Assembly (NCBI RefSeq): GCF_023715655.1
Contig: NZ_JAMBON010000019.1
Location: forward strand, 1-58,685
From: Oceanobacillus luteolus
GTDB taxonomy: Bacteria > Bacillota > Bacilli > Bacillales > Amphibacillaceae
Length of the DNA: 58,685 bases
Direction of reading: 5' to 3'
How positions within the stretch are numbered: position 1 is the stretch's first letter; each line of letters opens with the position of its first letter. The notes under the pieces were generated by a model. It saw only the letters and a program-made list of their open reading frames with translations. It was not told the DNA's origin and ran no database searches. This document shows, piece after piece, positions 34,295 through 44,211 of this stretch. The position numbers and the translations under genes are program-made.

Positions 34295-34314
34295 TTTAGA
34301 AGGGAGAGAATATT

Positions 34315-35295
34315 ATGAGAAAGGTGATGGCACCTATCCTCATTTTGCTTACACTGCTGCTCGCTGGATGCGGTGATACGAAGTACTTTTCTGTTGCAAC
34401 CGCTTCCTCTGGAGGAACGTATTATCCGATTGGTGTAGGACTCGGCCACTTGTGGACGGAAGAGATGGAAGGTATTAAAGTGACCGGGCAGTCGTCTGCA
34501 GGTTCGATTGAAAACATTGACTTACTTAGAAAAGGCGAAGCGGATCTCGCCATTTTACAAGGATTGATTGGGGCACAGGCTATCGAAGGGTCTGGTAGCT
34601 TCGAAGGAAATCCTTATGAAGATTTGCGCTCCATCACGATGCTGTGGGGAAACGTGGAGCACTTTGTGTTGATGAATAGTAAAGTAGAAACGGGCACGTT
34701 GGAAGATATTGAGGGGAAAAGATTTTCAGTAGGTCCACAGGCAAGTGGAACAGAGGAGTCCACGTTGACGATTATGGAGGGCCTTGGACTGACAAAGGAA
34801 AATATTACTCCTGAATATCTCGGGTACGACGATACAATATCTGCGATGAGGGATGGAAGGCTGGACGGTGGTTCTTTACCGGCAGGGGTACCTGTATCAT
34901 CCGTTATGGATATGTACGCTAGTGGAGTAGATGCAACAGTTCTGGAAGTCACCGATGAGCAATTGGAAGAGATAAACAGTATTTATAATACATGGTATCG
35001 CTTTGTCATACCGGCAGGAACTTACCCGGGTGTGGATGAAGAAATTCATACGATTGCCATGCCGAACTTCTTGGCAGGATCAGTTGAAATGGAAGAAGAA
35101 GACGTATATAACCTGACGAAAGCAATCTATGAAAACTTAGATACGGTTCATAGCATCCATAGTTCTGCAAAGGAAGTTTCCTTGGAAACAGCGCTGGATG
35201 GGTTACCGGCACCGCTTCATATTGGAGCATATAACTATTTTGTTGAAGTAGGATTGGAAATTCCAGAAGAACTTATTCCGCCAGAGGCAAAATAG
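34315..35295 (+). CDS. TAXI-family TRAP transporter substrate-binding lipoprotein
   Basis: 326 residues. The signal peptide ends with the lipobox LLLAGCGD. The mature protein begins with the TAXI signature FSVATASSGGTYYPIGVGL, followed by VTGQSSAGSIENIDLLRKGEADLA-type receptor segments. It should capture a small carboxylate outside the cell and deliver it to the membrane component encoded next. Ligands of TAXI receptors are poorly known (glutamate, succinate and others have been proposed). It is the first gene of an apparent operon. Confidence 0.92.
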   Translation: MRKVMAPILILLTLLLAGCGDTKYFSVATASSGGTYYPIGVGLGHLWTEEMEGIKVTGQSSAGSIENIDLLRKGEADLAILQGLIGAQAIEGSGSFEGNPYEDLRSITMLWGNVEHFVLMNSKVETGTLEDIEGKRFSVGPQASGTEESTLTIMEGLGLTKENITPEYLGYDDTISAMRDGRLDGGSLPAGVPVSSVMDMYASGVDATVLEVTDEQLEEINSIYNTWYRFVIPAGTYPGVDEEIHTIAMPNFLAGSVEMEEEDVYNLTKAIYENLDTVHSIHSSAKEVSLETALDGLPAPLHIGAYNYFVEVGLEIPEELIPPEAK

Positions 35296-35340
35296 GAAGT
35301 TTAACTTACAGTAAGAATATATTAGAGGGGTGGGAAACTC

Positions 35341-37317
35341 ATGCTTTTTAAAAAGAAAGCAGCAGTACAAACTGAAACAGTCGACTTGGATAAAGAAGGA
35401 GGCGGGGGAGGCCGCACACTTCAGGGCAACCAGGCAATCATTGTTGCAGCTTTTGCTTTAGCCTTGTCGCTTTTCGCAATTTATTCGAACAGTTTCATGA
35501 ACATCCAGGAGATATACCGCAACACGATTTTCTTGGCTTTTGTATTTGTGTTGGGATTCCTCTTGAATCCGGCAACCAAAAATGGGGATAGAACCAAGTT
35601 CTCGATGATGGATATTATCCTTGCCTTAATAGGACTATCCGGATTGTTGTATATTATTTTCAACTATTTCACCATACATAACGAGCGGATGTCACAGCCA
35701 ATTGTATGGGATTATGTATTCGCTATCATTACGATCCTAGCTTTACTGGAAGTGTCCAGAAGAAGTGTTGGGCTTTTCATTCCGATGCTGACGCTGGGGG
35801 CAATCATCTACGCCTTATTCGGTCCATACTTTGGAGGGATTATAGGGCATGCCGGATTTTCTTTGGAGCGTCTATTATTCCGCTTCTACATGACGACAGA
35901 AGGTATTTTCGGAATGACTCTATCGATTGCAACGACTTTCATTGTGTTATTCATACTTTTCGGGGCATTTCTTAACGCGAGCGGAGCCACACGTCTGTTT
36001 AATGATTTGGCGGTTGCCATTGCTGGACAGCGCCGCGGGGGACCGGCTCAAGTAGCAGTCCTTTCCAGTGCGTTGACCGGTTCCTTGAGTGGAAGTGCGG
36101 TTGCAAACGTAGCAACGACCGGTCCATTTACGATTCCGTTAATGAAACGGATTGGATTGAAGGCTCGTTATGCTGCTGCGGTAGAGGCAGCTGCATCAAC
36201 AGGTGGAATGATCATGCCGCCGATTATGGGTGCTGCCGCATTTATTATGGCAGGATTCCTCGGAGTCAGCTACAACATCATCATTCTGGCAGCGATTATT
36301 CCGTCCCTTCTTTACTATGCTGGTTTAATAATTGCCATTGATCTGGAAGCGAAAAAAGAAGGATTAAAAGGAATGAGCAAAGACTCGATTCCACAAGTTT
36401 GGGCAGTGTTAAAAGAAGGTGGAGTACTTCTTCTGCCGCTGATTATCGTTATTGGTACGTTACTTGCTGGAAAAACACCAATTGCAGCGGGATTTGCCGG
36501 CATTATTTCCGCAATCATTGCAAGCTGGCTGACAAAGGATAAATCGAACAGAATTACGATCAAGAAAGCAGCACAGGCACTGGTGGATGGAGCTAAAGGT
36601 ACTGTCCAGGTTACCATCGCTTGTGCGTCGGTAGGAATTTTAATAGCTGTCGTAACGATGACAGGGCTGGGGGCAACCCTTTCTTACAATATCATTCAGT
36701 TATCCGGTGGGTCACTGGCTATCATCCTAATTCTGATAGCAATCACTTGTATCATACTAAGTCTTGGTCTACCATCAACTGCACTTTATATTGTCGTAGC
36801 AGTTACTGCTGCACCAGCTTTAGTTGAGGCGGGGGTTAATCCAATTGCAGCTCACTTCTTTGTATTTTGGTTTGGTGCTTTGTCTAATATCACGCCACCA
36901 GTCGCTTTGGCATCATTTACAGCTGCCGGACTTGCCGGGGCCGACGCGATGAAGACGTCATGGACAGCACTCAAATTATGTCTGCCTGGTTTCATCATTC
37001 CGTTTATGATTGCTTATAATCCAATTATGGTGATGCAGACCGAGACTGGAGAGCTTGCTTCACCAGTAAGTGCCATTATTGTCTTTGTCACGGCGGTCAT
37101 CGGAGTGTACGCCCTTTCTATCTCCGTGTTTAATTACTTCAGTGCAAAGCTGAATATTTTAGAGCGTGTGATTTTCTTTGCGGTCGCTCTACTGTTGATT
37201 CAGCCAGGCCTAGTGACGGATGCAATTGGACTAGTAGTAGGTGGACTATTACTGGCATGGCATATCGTCCGTGCCAAAAAACAAAATGAATTGGAAGATA
37301 AAGTAGTCGGCATATAA
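35341..37317 (+). CDS. TRAP transporter fused permease, 4TM/12TM type
   Basis: 658 residues with about 17 hydrophobic segments. The N-terminal part is the small DctQ-like unit and the rest the DctM-like unit. Signatures include GSLSGSAVANVATTGPFTIPLM, STGGMIMPPIMGAAAF and GLPSTALYIVVAV. Such fused permeases pair with TAXI receptors and drive ion-coupled uptake. It begins 45 bases after the receptor stop, with GGGGTGGG before the ATG. A GntR gene follows after 17 bases. Confidence 0.94.
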   Translation: MLFKKKAAVQTETVDLDKEGGGGGRTLQGNQAIIVAAFALALSLFAIYSNSFMNIQEIYRNTIFLAFVFVLGFLLNPATKNGDRTKFSMMDIILALIGLSGLLYIIFNYFTIHNERMSQPIVWDYVFAIITILALLEVSRRSVGLFIPMLTLGAIIYALFGPYFGGIIGHAGFSLERLLFRFYMTTEGIFGMTLSIATTFIVLFILFGAFLNASGATRLFNDLAVAIAGQRRGGPAQVAVLSSALTGSLSGSAVANVATTGPFTIPLMKRIGLKARYAAAVEAAASTGGMIMPPIMGAAAFIMAGFLGVSYNIIILAAIIPSLLYYAGLIIAIDLEAKKEGLKGMSKDSIPQVWAVLKEGGVLLLPLIIVIGTLLAGKTPIAAGFAGIISAIIASWLTKDKSNRITIKKAAQALVDGAKGTVQVTIACASVGILIAVVTMTGLGATLSYNIIQLSGGSLAIILILIAITCIILSLGLPSTALYIVVAVTAAPALVEAGVNPIAAHFFVFWFGALSNITPPVALASFTAAGLAGADAMKTSWTALKLCLPGFIIPFMIAYNPIMVMQTETGELASPVSAIIVFVTAVIGVYALSISVFNYFSAKLNILERVIFFAVALLLIQPGLVTDAIGLVVGGLLLAWHIVRAKKQNELEDKVVGI

Positions 37318-37334
37318 TTATAAGGAGGAATTTC

Positions 37335-38069
37335 ATGCAAATACAACGGAAAAAAGTATCAGAATTGGTGCTAGATGAATTAAAAAATATGATTAAATCT
37401 GGAGAAATTCCTCCTAATAGTAAATTGCCGACAGAGAAAGAACTGACGGAGCGGTTTGGAGTGAGCCGTGTTCCTATCCGTGAGGCTTTAAGTGTATTGG
37501 AAGCGAGCGGCATCATTGAGTCAAAACAAGGCGGTGGAAATTGGGTGAGAGAAGTGAATCTTGCCAATATGTTCGAAAACGCCCAATTTGAAATGGTCGA
37601 TGTCGAGCAGGTACACGATCTCTTGGAAATGCGGACGATCATTGAATCAGAGTCCGCATTTCTCGCCGCTTCCCGTCATAAAGAATCAGATATGAAGAAA
37701 CTGAAGGAAAGTTTGGAAGCTTTCAAAGAAGTGATGGATGATGAGTGGTCTGTCGGCTATGAGGCGGATTTCACCTTCCACCGAATTGTAGTGGAGGCTG
37801 CTTATAACCCCTTCTTAACAAAGACAATGAATAACCTATCTGATCTTCATTTACGTGCCCTCAAGTTTTCCTTGGAGAAGAACCTGGGTTGGGCAGCGAA
37901 ACGGAAGGAAGTCTATTTGGAGCACGAGGAAATATATGAAGCGATTAAGCGAAGAGATGGAGAAGCAGCAAAGCAAGCTGTCATTAATCACCTGACAAAA
38001 GCTCGCATCAAGCTGAATGACCCTCGTGTGACGGGAAAAGGGGAGAACAGTAATCATGCAAATAAATAA
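37335..38069 (+). CDS. GntR-family regulator, FadR subfamily (first copy)
   Basis: 244 residues. The N-terminal winged helix has SGEIPPNSKLPTEKELTERFGVSRVPIREALSVLEASGII. The C-terminal all-helical FCD domain has the expected metal-binding His and Asp residues (DFTFHRIVVEAAYN). FadR-type regulators of this kind respond to carboxylates and usually repress neighbouring uptake and catabolic genes. AAGGAGG precedes the ATG. Its end overlaps the start of the FAH-family gene by 14 bases. Confidence 0.93.
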   Translation: MQIQRKKVSELVLDELKNMIKSGEIPPNSKLPTEKELTERFGVSRVPIREALSVLEASGIIESKQGGGNWVREVNLANMFENAQFEMVDVEQVHDLLEMRTIIESESAFLAASRHKESDMKKLKESLEAFKEVMDDEWSVGYEADFTFHRIVVEAAYNPFLTKTMNNLSDLHLRALKFSLEKNLGWAAKRKEVYLEHEEIYEAIKRRDGEAAKQAVINHLTKARIKLNDPRVTGKGENSNHANK

Positions 38070-38679
38070 TATCTATTGTATCGGAAGAAATTATAAGAAA
38101 CACGCATTGGAATTAGGTAATGAGGTGCCTGAAGCACCGCTTGTTTTTTCCAAGCCGACGAGCGCACTTGCAAAAGCGGATGGAAGTAGGATTTCATTTC
38201 CAGGCGACCGAGGAGAAATCCATCATGAATTGGAAATTGTCCTCTATGTAGGAAATAAGGTGGATGAAGGTTTCACAGTCGACGACGTAGTGACACATAT
38301 GGCGCTTGGAATTGATTTCACATTAAGGGATGTACAATCAAAGCTTAAGAAAAAAGGCCATCCTTGGCTGATTGCGAAAGGGTTTAGGAATGCTGCGATT
38401 GTTACAGATTTCTGGGATTTCCCAGGTGTGGAAAAACTGAAGGAAACAGATTTTTACCTACAGCGAAATGGTGATATCGTTCAAGAAGGTAATATTCAAT
38501 CGGTCATTTTTGATTTTCAAACACTGCTTGAATATATTCATCAGGAAATTGGTTTAAACGAAGGAGATATCATTTATACAGGAACTCCAGAAGGTGTTGG
38601 ACCAATTTCTGATTCTGATGAATTTGTATTGAACTGGGGAGAAGAGGTAAAAGGCAGTTTTGTGGTCGGGAAGAATTAG
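38056..38679 (+). CDS. Fumarylacetoacetate hydrolase (FAH)-family protein
   Basis: 207 residues, the short FAHD1-like form. It starts with IYCIGRNYKKHALELG. Metal ligands appear as HHELEIV (Glu-x-Glu) and IDFTLRDVQ (Asp), and YTGTPEGVGP is the conserved C-terminal loop. Members hydrolyse acylpyruvates or decarboxylate oxaloacetate. Here it lies between the two GntR regulators in the transporter cluster, so it probably acts on the imported compound or its oxidation product. A terminator follows. Confidence 0.9.
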   Translation: MQINNIYCIGRNYKKHALELGNEVPEAPLVFSKPTSALAKADGSRISFPGDRGEIHHELEIVLYVGNKVDEGFTVDDVVTHMALGIDFTLRDVQSKLKKKGHPWLIAKGFRNAAIVTDFWDFPGVEKLKETDFYLQRNGDIVQEGNIQSVIFDFQTLLEYIHQEIGLNEGDIIYTGTPEGVGPISDSDEFVLNWGEEVKGSFVVGKN

Positions 38680-38691
38680 AGTCCAAGTGAG

Positions 38692-38722
38692 AGTCGGGAT
38701 TTATCAGTTCCGACTTTTTTCT
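38692..38722 (+). terminator. Terminator after the FAH-family gene
   Basis: AGTCGG pairs with CCGACT (an adjacent pair may extend the stem), followed by TTTTTT. It splits the cluster into two transcripts. Confidence 0.8.
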
Positions 38723-38774
38723 AACCATCACTGGACTGCCCACTAAGCCACCTGATGATGTGAGGAGGGATAAG

Positions 38775-39527
38775 ATGGAGTTTACACCGATAAAAAAGCG
38801 GAAGAGAATCTATCAGACAATTATCCAACAAATACAAGAATCAATTGCAAACCAGAAAATTTTGCCCGGTGAGAAGCTTCCCTCGGAGCGTGCCTTAGCA
38901 GAAATGTTCGGTGTATCACGGACATCGGTGAAAGAGGCGGTGACGGTCTTGGAGTCATCGGGAATTATTACGGTTCGGCCGGGTGTCGGAATGTTTGTGA
39001 ATGAAGCTCCCCGGCAAGAATTGTTGCAGAAGTTTTCCGAAGTAGTGGAGAGAAGGAATTCTGATTTTATTAATCTACTAGAATTACGACAGTCTATTGA
39101 AGGAGATGCTGCCTATTATGCAGCAAAACGCATGACACAGAGGCAGAGGGAAAAACTGACAACGATCTATAACGATCTGCTTGAAGTGGAGAGAAAAGGC
39201 AGAATTGCATTGGATGAAGATTATGCTTTTCACTTCTGTATCGTGGAATCTTCCAATAACCCAATCATGGTGGATGTGATCAACTTGGTTGCAGATAAAA
39301 TCAGGAAGAACGTGAAAGAAAGCAGGGAGCATTCGACAAAGGATGATGTATTAAATCATCGGGTGATGCTGGAACATAAAAATATCTTCACCGCAATCAT
39401 GGAGAAAAAGCCGGAAGAAGCGAGAGTCGCCATGTGGGAGCATCACCAGAATATAAAAGAAAGATACATACAGCGGACTGAAGTGGGGGATGAAGATGAA
39501 ACAAGAGGAGTTAGCCGCATTACTTAA
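38775..39527 (+). CDS. GntR-family regulator, FadR subfamily (second copy)
   Basis: About 250 residues. Winged helix: GEKLPSERALAEMFGVSRTSVKEAV, with ITVRPGVGMFV as wing; FCD domain with DYAFHFCIVESSNNP. It resembles LldR/GlcC-type controllers of lactate and glycolate oxidation. The ATG at 38775 lies directly after a GAGGAGGGATAAG site, and the gene overlaps the glycolate-oxidase-like gene by about 30 bases, so the operon is probably autoregulated. Confidence 0.92.
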   Translation: MEFTPIKKRKRIYQTIIQQIQESIANQKILPGEKLPSERALAEMFGVSRTSVKEAVTVLESSGIITVRPGVGMFVNEAPRQELLQKFSEVVERRNSDFINLLELRQSIEGDAAYYAAKRMTQRQREKLTTIYNDLLEVERKGRIALDEDYAFHFCIVESSNNPIMVDVINLVADKIRKNVKESREHSTKDDVLNHRVMLEHKNIFTAIMEKKPEEARVAMWEHHQNIKERYIQRTEVGDEDETRGVSRIT

Positions 39528-40908
39528 AGAGATAATCCGTGATGAAAAAAGGATACTGACCGATAAGGTGGATTTATACAGCTACTCGTATGATGCGTCG
39601 TTTGGAACATATCTCCCAGACATTGTCGTGCTCGTCATGTCAACAACGGAGGTAGCAGCAATCATGAAGCTTGCCAATAAACATGGTATTCCGGTTTACC
39701 CAAGAGGACAGGCGACGAGCTTAAGCGGGGGACCTCTCCCGGTGCACGGAGGAATTGTCCTCGACTTGTCGAAATGGGATGATGTGCTGAAGGTAGATGC
39801 GGAGGATATGGTCGCTGTAGTGTCTCCAGGTGTATTGACGGCGGATATTAATGATGCTGCCTTAGAAGTGGGGCTGATTTATCCACCTGATCCGAGCAGT
39901 TCGAACGTTTCCACAATCGGTGGTAATTTGGCAGAGAACTCTGGTGGTCCACGTGGCTTGAAGTATGGAGTGACGAAAGATTACGTCATTGGTCTTGAGG
40001 TTGTGACACCGGAAGGGGAAGTCATCCGAACCGGGGGCAGGACGGTGAAAAATGTGACAGGCTATGATTTGACGAAGCTGATCGTCGGTTCGGAAGGAAC
40101 ACTCGGAATCATAACCGAAGCGACGTTACGGCTCTATCCGAAACCACAGGCTACGAAAACGATGATGGCAGTTTTTGATGACATTGTCGATTCGGGAAAA
40201 GCGATTACGAAGATTCTTAGCTCAGGAATTTTGCCTTCCAAACTTGAAATTATGGATAATGCAACGATTCAAGCGGTGGAAGCCTATGAACCTCTCGGAC
40301 TACCCGTTGATGCCGAAGCGATGCTTTTAGTTGAATTGGACGGACATCCCGCAGCGATAGATGAAGAAATTCTCCGAGTGGAGAAAGTGTGTAAAGAAAC
40401 AGAAGCCCGCACTGTTAAGGTGGCCAACACGAGTGAAGAAGCCAATGAATTATGGAGAGCAAGAAAGCTGGTCTCGCCTGCGATTGTTCGTGAAAAGCCG
40501 ACGAAGATTTCAGAAGATGCGACCATCCCGAGGAGTAAGATTCCTGATATGTTTCAGCGTCTAAAGGAAATCAGGGAGAAATACAATATCGATTTAGTTG
40601 TCTTTGGCCATGCTGGTGATGGAAATCTTCATCCGAACATTATCGCAGATAAGCGGGATAAGGAAGAAATGCGTCGGGTTGAACAGGCGGTGGAAGAAAT
40701 TTTTAAAGCCGCAATTGAACTCGGTGGAACATTATCCGGTGAGCATGGTATCGGTACACTGAAGGCGCCATTTATGGAAATGGAGCTTGGTGAAGTGGGA
40801 TTGGATATGATGAAGCGGATTAAAGAAAGCTGGGATCCGAATAATATTTTAAACCCCGGGAAAATCTTTCCACAACCCGGTCAAAGGCTGGTGCTGACGA
40901 ATGGCTGA
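39496..40908 (+). CDS. glcD: FAD-linked 2-hydroxyacid oxidase, GlcD type
   Basis: About 470 residues of the vanillyl-alcohol-oxidase flavin fold. FAD-binding segments include YPRGQATSLSGGPLPVHGG, DPSSSNVSTIGGNLAENSGG and GSEGTLGIITEA; the C-terminal FAD-oxidase part has VFGHAGDGNLHPN and GEHGIG. It should oxidise glycolate, D-lactate or a related 2-hydroxyacid and pass electrons to the GlcF-like partner. The ATG at 39496 lies eight bases after GGGGG; an ATG at 39490 touches it. It overlaps the next gene by eight bases. Confidence 0.92.
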   Translation: MKQEELAALLKEIIRDEKRILTDKVDLYSYSYDASFGTYLPDIVVLVMSTTEVAAIMKLANKHGIPVYPRGQATSLSGGPLPVHGGIVLDLSKWDDVLKVDAEDMVAVVSPGVLTADINDAALEVGLIYPPDPSSSNVSTIGGNLAENSGGPRGLKYGVTKDYVIGLEVVTPEGEVIRTGGRTVKNVTGYDLTKLIVGSEGTLGIITEATLRLYPKPQATKTMMAVFDDIVDSGKAITKILSSGILPSKLEIMDNATIQAVEAYEPLGLPVDAEAMLLVELDGHPAAIDEEILRVEKVCKETEARTVKVANTSEEANELWRARKLVSPAIVREKPTKISEDATIPRSKIPDMFQRLKEIREKYNIDLVVFGHAGDGNLHPNIIADKRDKEEMRRVEQAVEEIFKAAIELGGTLSGEHGIGTLKAPFMEMELGEVGLDMMKRIKESWDPNNILNPGKIFPQPGQRLVLTNG

Positions 40909-42184
40909 ACTCGCATATGAAGAAACATTTGACTGTGTCCAATGTGGATATTGTCTTCCGGCATGTCCTACATATATAACGATGAAAAGTGAAACGCATT
41001 CACCAAGAGGCCGGATTAATTTGGTGAAGATGGCTGCTGAAGGGAAAATCACTTATTCCGAATTGGAAGGGCCGATTGATCTCTGTCTCGGCTGTAGGGC
41101 GTGTGAAGTCGTCTGCCCGACCAATGTGCAATACGGAAAGATTCTTGAATCAGCTAAGGAAGCAATTCAGCATCATAAAAAAGAAAGTAAGACGATGACA
41201 AAGCGCGCGAAATTATTCCAGGATTTTGTCTTTGATAAAGCCATTCCGAATAACAAGCTGCTTCAAACCGCAGGCAGCGGACTTGCCCTGTATCAAAAAT
41301 CAGGTTTACAGACGGTTGCCAGGAAAACAAGGGCCATCAACCTCTTACCGGGAAAACTGCGTACCTTCGAGAAGATCTTGCCGAATGTGGAAGGGCCGAT
41401 TGAACGGAGAAGCAGAAAAGAGCACTACCCAGCAAAATTAAGGCCAGCATTTCGAATTGGATTCTTCACCGGATGCATTATGGATACGATGTTCTCGGAT
41501 ATTAACACGAAGAGCATCAAACTCCTTCAGGAAGCAGGCTGTGAAGTCACCGTCATCAAGGAACAGACATGCTGCGGCGCGCTTCAGAATCACAGTGGAG
41601 AAACGGAAATTACAAAAAAGCTCGCCAAGGAAAACATCCAGGCATTTGAAAAGTATGACTTTGATTATATTGTCAACAGTATCGGCGGGTGTGGAGCTCA
41701 AATGGTGGAATATGACAAGCTGTTGGCAGACGATCCGGAATGGGCATCACGTGCAGAGGAGTTTGCTAGAAAGAGTGTGGATATTAGTGTGATCCTCGGA
41801 CAAGTAAAACTTCCATTTGTCAAAGAGATTTCTAAGGTCGTAACCTATCAGCCATCCTGCCATATGACGAATGTACAAAAACGGGTGCAGGAACCGCTTG
41901 AATTATTGAAGAAGATACCTGGCATCACTTATATGGAACTGCCGCAGAAGAATATGTGCTGCGGCTCCGCTGGAATCTATAATATCGTAAACTATGAAGC
42001 TGCAATGGATATATTGGATGAAAAAATGAAACAGGTGGAAAAGGTCTCTCCGGAAGTCATTGTGACAACAAACCCAGGCTGCCACCTGCAAATGAAAGTC
42101 GGTGTGGAAAAAGAAGGACTGTCCGATCAGATTGAAGTCGTTCACATCGTTGAACTTTTGACTGAGGCTTGTGGAGTGGAATAA
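40901..42184 (+). CDS. glcF: Iron-sulfur subunit of 2-hydroxyacid oxidase, GlcF type
   Basis: 427 residues. Two [4Fe-4S] motifs are near the N-terminus: CVQCGYCLPACPTY and CLGCRACEVVCPTN. Two CCG domains follow: FFTGCIMDTMF with TCCGALQNHSGE, and YQPSCHMTNVQ with MCCGSAGIYN. This is the electron-transfer partner of GlcD-type flavoproteins, delivering electrons to the membrane quinone pool. No separate GlcE gene is present, as in several Firmicutes. Translational overlap with glcD supports a complex. Confidence 0.93.
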   Translation: MAELAYEETFDCVQCGYCLPACPTYITMKSETHSPRGRINLVKMAAEGKITYSELEGPIDLCLGCRACEVVCPTNVQYGKILESAKEAIQHHKKESKTMTKRAKLFQDFVFDKAIPNNKLLQTAGSGLALYQKSGLQTVARKTRAINLLPGKLRTFEKILPNVEGPIERRSRKEHYPAKLRPAFRIGFFTGCIMDTMFSDINTKSIKLLQEAGCEVTVIKEQTCCGALQNHSGETEITKKLAKENIQAFEKYDFDYIVNSIGGCGAQMVEYDKLLADDPEWASRAEEFARKSVDISVILGQVKLPFVKEISKVVTYQPSCHMTNVQKRVQEPLELLKKIPGITYMELPQKNMCCGSAGIYNIVNYEAAMDILDEKMKQVEKVSPEVIVTTNPGCHLQMKVGVEKEGLSDQIEVVHIVELLTEACGVE

Positions 42185-42429
42185 TATGATGGCTGATGGA
42201 AGAGTGGAGGAAGCAGAAAATGATTCTGCATTTTCCATTCTTTCATATTCTCCGTTTTCTTATCTCTTAAAATGGTGACAGATAAACTTTTTTAATAGCT
42301 CGCTTAGAATCTCCAACTGTGCACCTTAGTAAGTTTTTTAGTGGTACAATAAATTAAGTAAAACTTAGATATTTTAGATTCCTTTACCAAAAACTTACGT
42401 TTATCGTATAAGTATTAGGGGGATTACCT

Positions 42430-42981
42430 ATGAGGAAGTTTATGTGGACACTAGCAATTGTGACAGTCCTGGCATTGGCGGGAGCAGCCTGGTACATCGT
42501 TTCAGACCTGTTAGCAGTCGCAGAATCGGCAAATGAAGAATTAAAAACTGACGCAGTAGCGCAACCGGCACAAGAAGAACTAGAGTCAGAGAATACTATT
42601 GAGGCTAAAGAAGAGCTTCCGGAAGAAGAAGTCTATGAAAATCCTTTTGGTGAAAGTAAAGCCCATCGGCACCTGAGAGATGATGATTATCAAAATTACA
42701 TCCATCAAATGGCACATCAGAAAGTGATCGCTGATGTAAAATGGGGATTTATTGAGATTACCGGGGAGCGGATTGATTGGCTGCTTAAAGGATTACAGGA
42801 AACTGAATTAGAACATGAGGATGTTTATCGTGACATACTTGAGAGATGGGCTACGGATAATTTTGGACAAGTTGATCAAGACCATAATACAATCTGGAGA
42901 TTGCAAGGTGGTACGATTGGTGAGGCAACAGGGATTCTTAGTCCAGAAGAGGAAGAAGCTTACATAAAGAGTGCACGTTAA
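42430..42981 (+). CDS. Membrane-anchored protein of unknown function (DUF6241-like)
   Basis: 183 residues. An N-terminal hydrophobic segment at about 5-27 serves as an anchor or signal, followed by a Glu-rich linker (residues 35-75) and a folded part with HLRDDDYQNYIHQMAHQKV and ITGERIDWLLKGL. I recall Bacillaceae proteins with this C-terminal domain labelled DUF6241; function is unknown. It has a weak GGGGG ribosome site, its own terminator, and converges on the acyl-CoA dehydrogenase gene. Confidence 0.7.
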   Translation: MRKFMWTLAIVTVLALAGAAWYIVSDLLAVAESANEELKTDAVAQPAQEELESENTIEAKEELPEEEVYENPFGESKAHRHLRDDDYQNYIHQMAHQKVIADVKWGFIEITGERIDWLLKGLQETELEHEDVYRDILERWATDNFGQVDQDHNTIWRLQGGTIGEATGILSPEEEEAYIKSAR

Positions 42982-42983
42982 TG

Positions 42984-43027
42984 AAACAGGGACTATTGGA
43001 GGCATCCAGAAGGTCCCTGTTTTATTT
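42984..43027 (+). terminator. Terminator of the DUF6241-like gene
   Basis: AAACAGGGAC pairs with GTCCCTGTTT, followed by TATTTAT. Confidence 0.82.
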
Positions 43028-43059
43028 ATAAACTATAAAAGAGCTTTTCAGAGTTTCCC

Positions 43060-44211
43060 TTAATCCTGCAGTATTTTCTTTGCAATGATATTTTTCATGA
43101 TTTCTGTTGTTCCTGCGTAAATACTTGTTACCGGAATATCCCGATAGCGGCGAGCGATCTCGTATTCTTCCATATAGCCATAGCCACCATGGAGCTGCAT
43201 TGCTTCTGCTGCCACTCGTTTGGCCATTTCACTTATCCACCACTTGGCCATGGAGACTTCCTTGACGATTTCCTTCCCTTGTAAATGCATCTCGATGAGT
43301 CGGTTAACATAGGTCCTGCCTAAATCAATCTCCGTCGCCATCTCGGCAATTTTGTATTGGGTATGTTGAAAATCGGCGATGGTTTTGCCAAACGCTGTCC
43401 GTTCTTTGACATAACTTATCGTAAGTTCGAGCATTCTTTCAGCTTCGATTTGGACCTGCAAGGCAACTACTAGTCTTTCTTGCTGAAGTTGCTCCATCAA
43501 ATAATAGAATCCTTTTCCTTCCTCGCCAAGCAGATTTTCTACATGTACTTTCGCGTTGTCAAAAATCAGTTCTGCCGTATCACCACTATGCATCCCGACT
43601 TTGTTTAATTGTTTGCCGCGTTTAAATCCTTCCGTTCCATCTTCAATCACAAGCAAACTGATCCCTCTATGAGCAGGTTCTGCATCTGGGTTGGTCTTAC
43701 AAACAACAATGACATAATCAGCGTTGCCGCCGTTAGTGATAAATGTCTTCTCACCATTTACGATATAGTGTTCGCCGTTTCTTTTGGCAGTTGTACGGAT
43801 TCCGGCAAGATCGGAGCCGGCACCAGGTTCTGTCATTGCAATCGCAGAAATAAATTCACCAGTTACACTTTTCGGCAACCACTTTTTCTTTTGTTCCTCC
43901 GTTCCATAAATGGAGATATACGGGGTGACAATATCGGAATGGAGGCAAATTCCACTCGCGATACCAGAACCGACTTTTTCCAATTCCTCAAAGAGCACGG
44001 TCGAATAGGAAAAATCTAGTCCAAGGCCACCATATTTCTCATCTACCCATGGAAGTAAGAATCCATTTTCTCCAAGCTTATTCCACACCTCTCTAGGAAT
44101 AGCACGTTCTTCCTCCCAACGTTCATAATAAGGATAAACTTCTTTCTCTAACATTTTCCTTAAAGCATCACGAAACATATCGTGTTCATCGGTTAAGAAT
44201 GACGGTTTCAT
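43060..44211 (-). CDS. Acyl-CoA dehydrogenase
   Basis: About 383 residues with the standard three-part fold. FAD and substrate motifs are AIAMTEPGAGSDLAGI, KTFITNGGNADYVIV and the C-terminal QLHGGYGYMEEYEIARRYRD followed by IYAGTTEIMKNIIAKKIL. The catalytic base position is Glu in MEEYE/AGTTEI-type contexts as usual for the family. It introduces a double bond into acyl-CoA and reduces ETF. The ATG at 44211 follows GGAGGAGAG. It is transcribed alone, so the preferred acyl chain cannot be inferred. Confidence 0.93.
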   Translation of the reverse strand: MKPSFLTDEHDMFRDALRKMLEKEVYPYYERWEEERAIPREVWNKLGENGFLLPWVDEKYGGLGLDFSYSTVLFEELEKVGSGIASGICLHSDIVTPYISIYGTEEQKKKWLPKSVTGEFISAIAMTEPGAGSDLAGIRTTAKRNGEHYIVNGEKTFITNGGNADYVIVVCKTNPDAEPAHRGISLLVIEDGTEGFKRGKQLNKVGMHSGDTAELIFDNAKVHVENLLGEEGKGFYYLMEQLQQERLVVALQVQIEAERMLELTISYVKERTAFGKTIADFQHTQYKIAEMATEIDLGRTYVNRLIEMHLQGKEIVKEVSMAKWWISEMAKRVAAEAMQLHGGYGYMEEYEIARRYRDIPVTSIYAGTTEIMKNIIAKKILQD

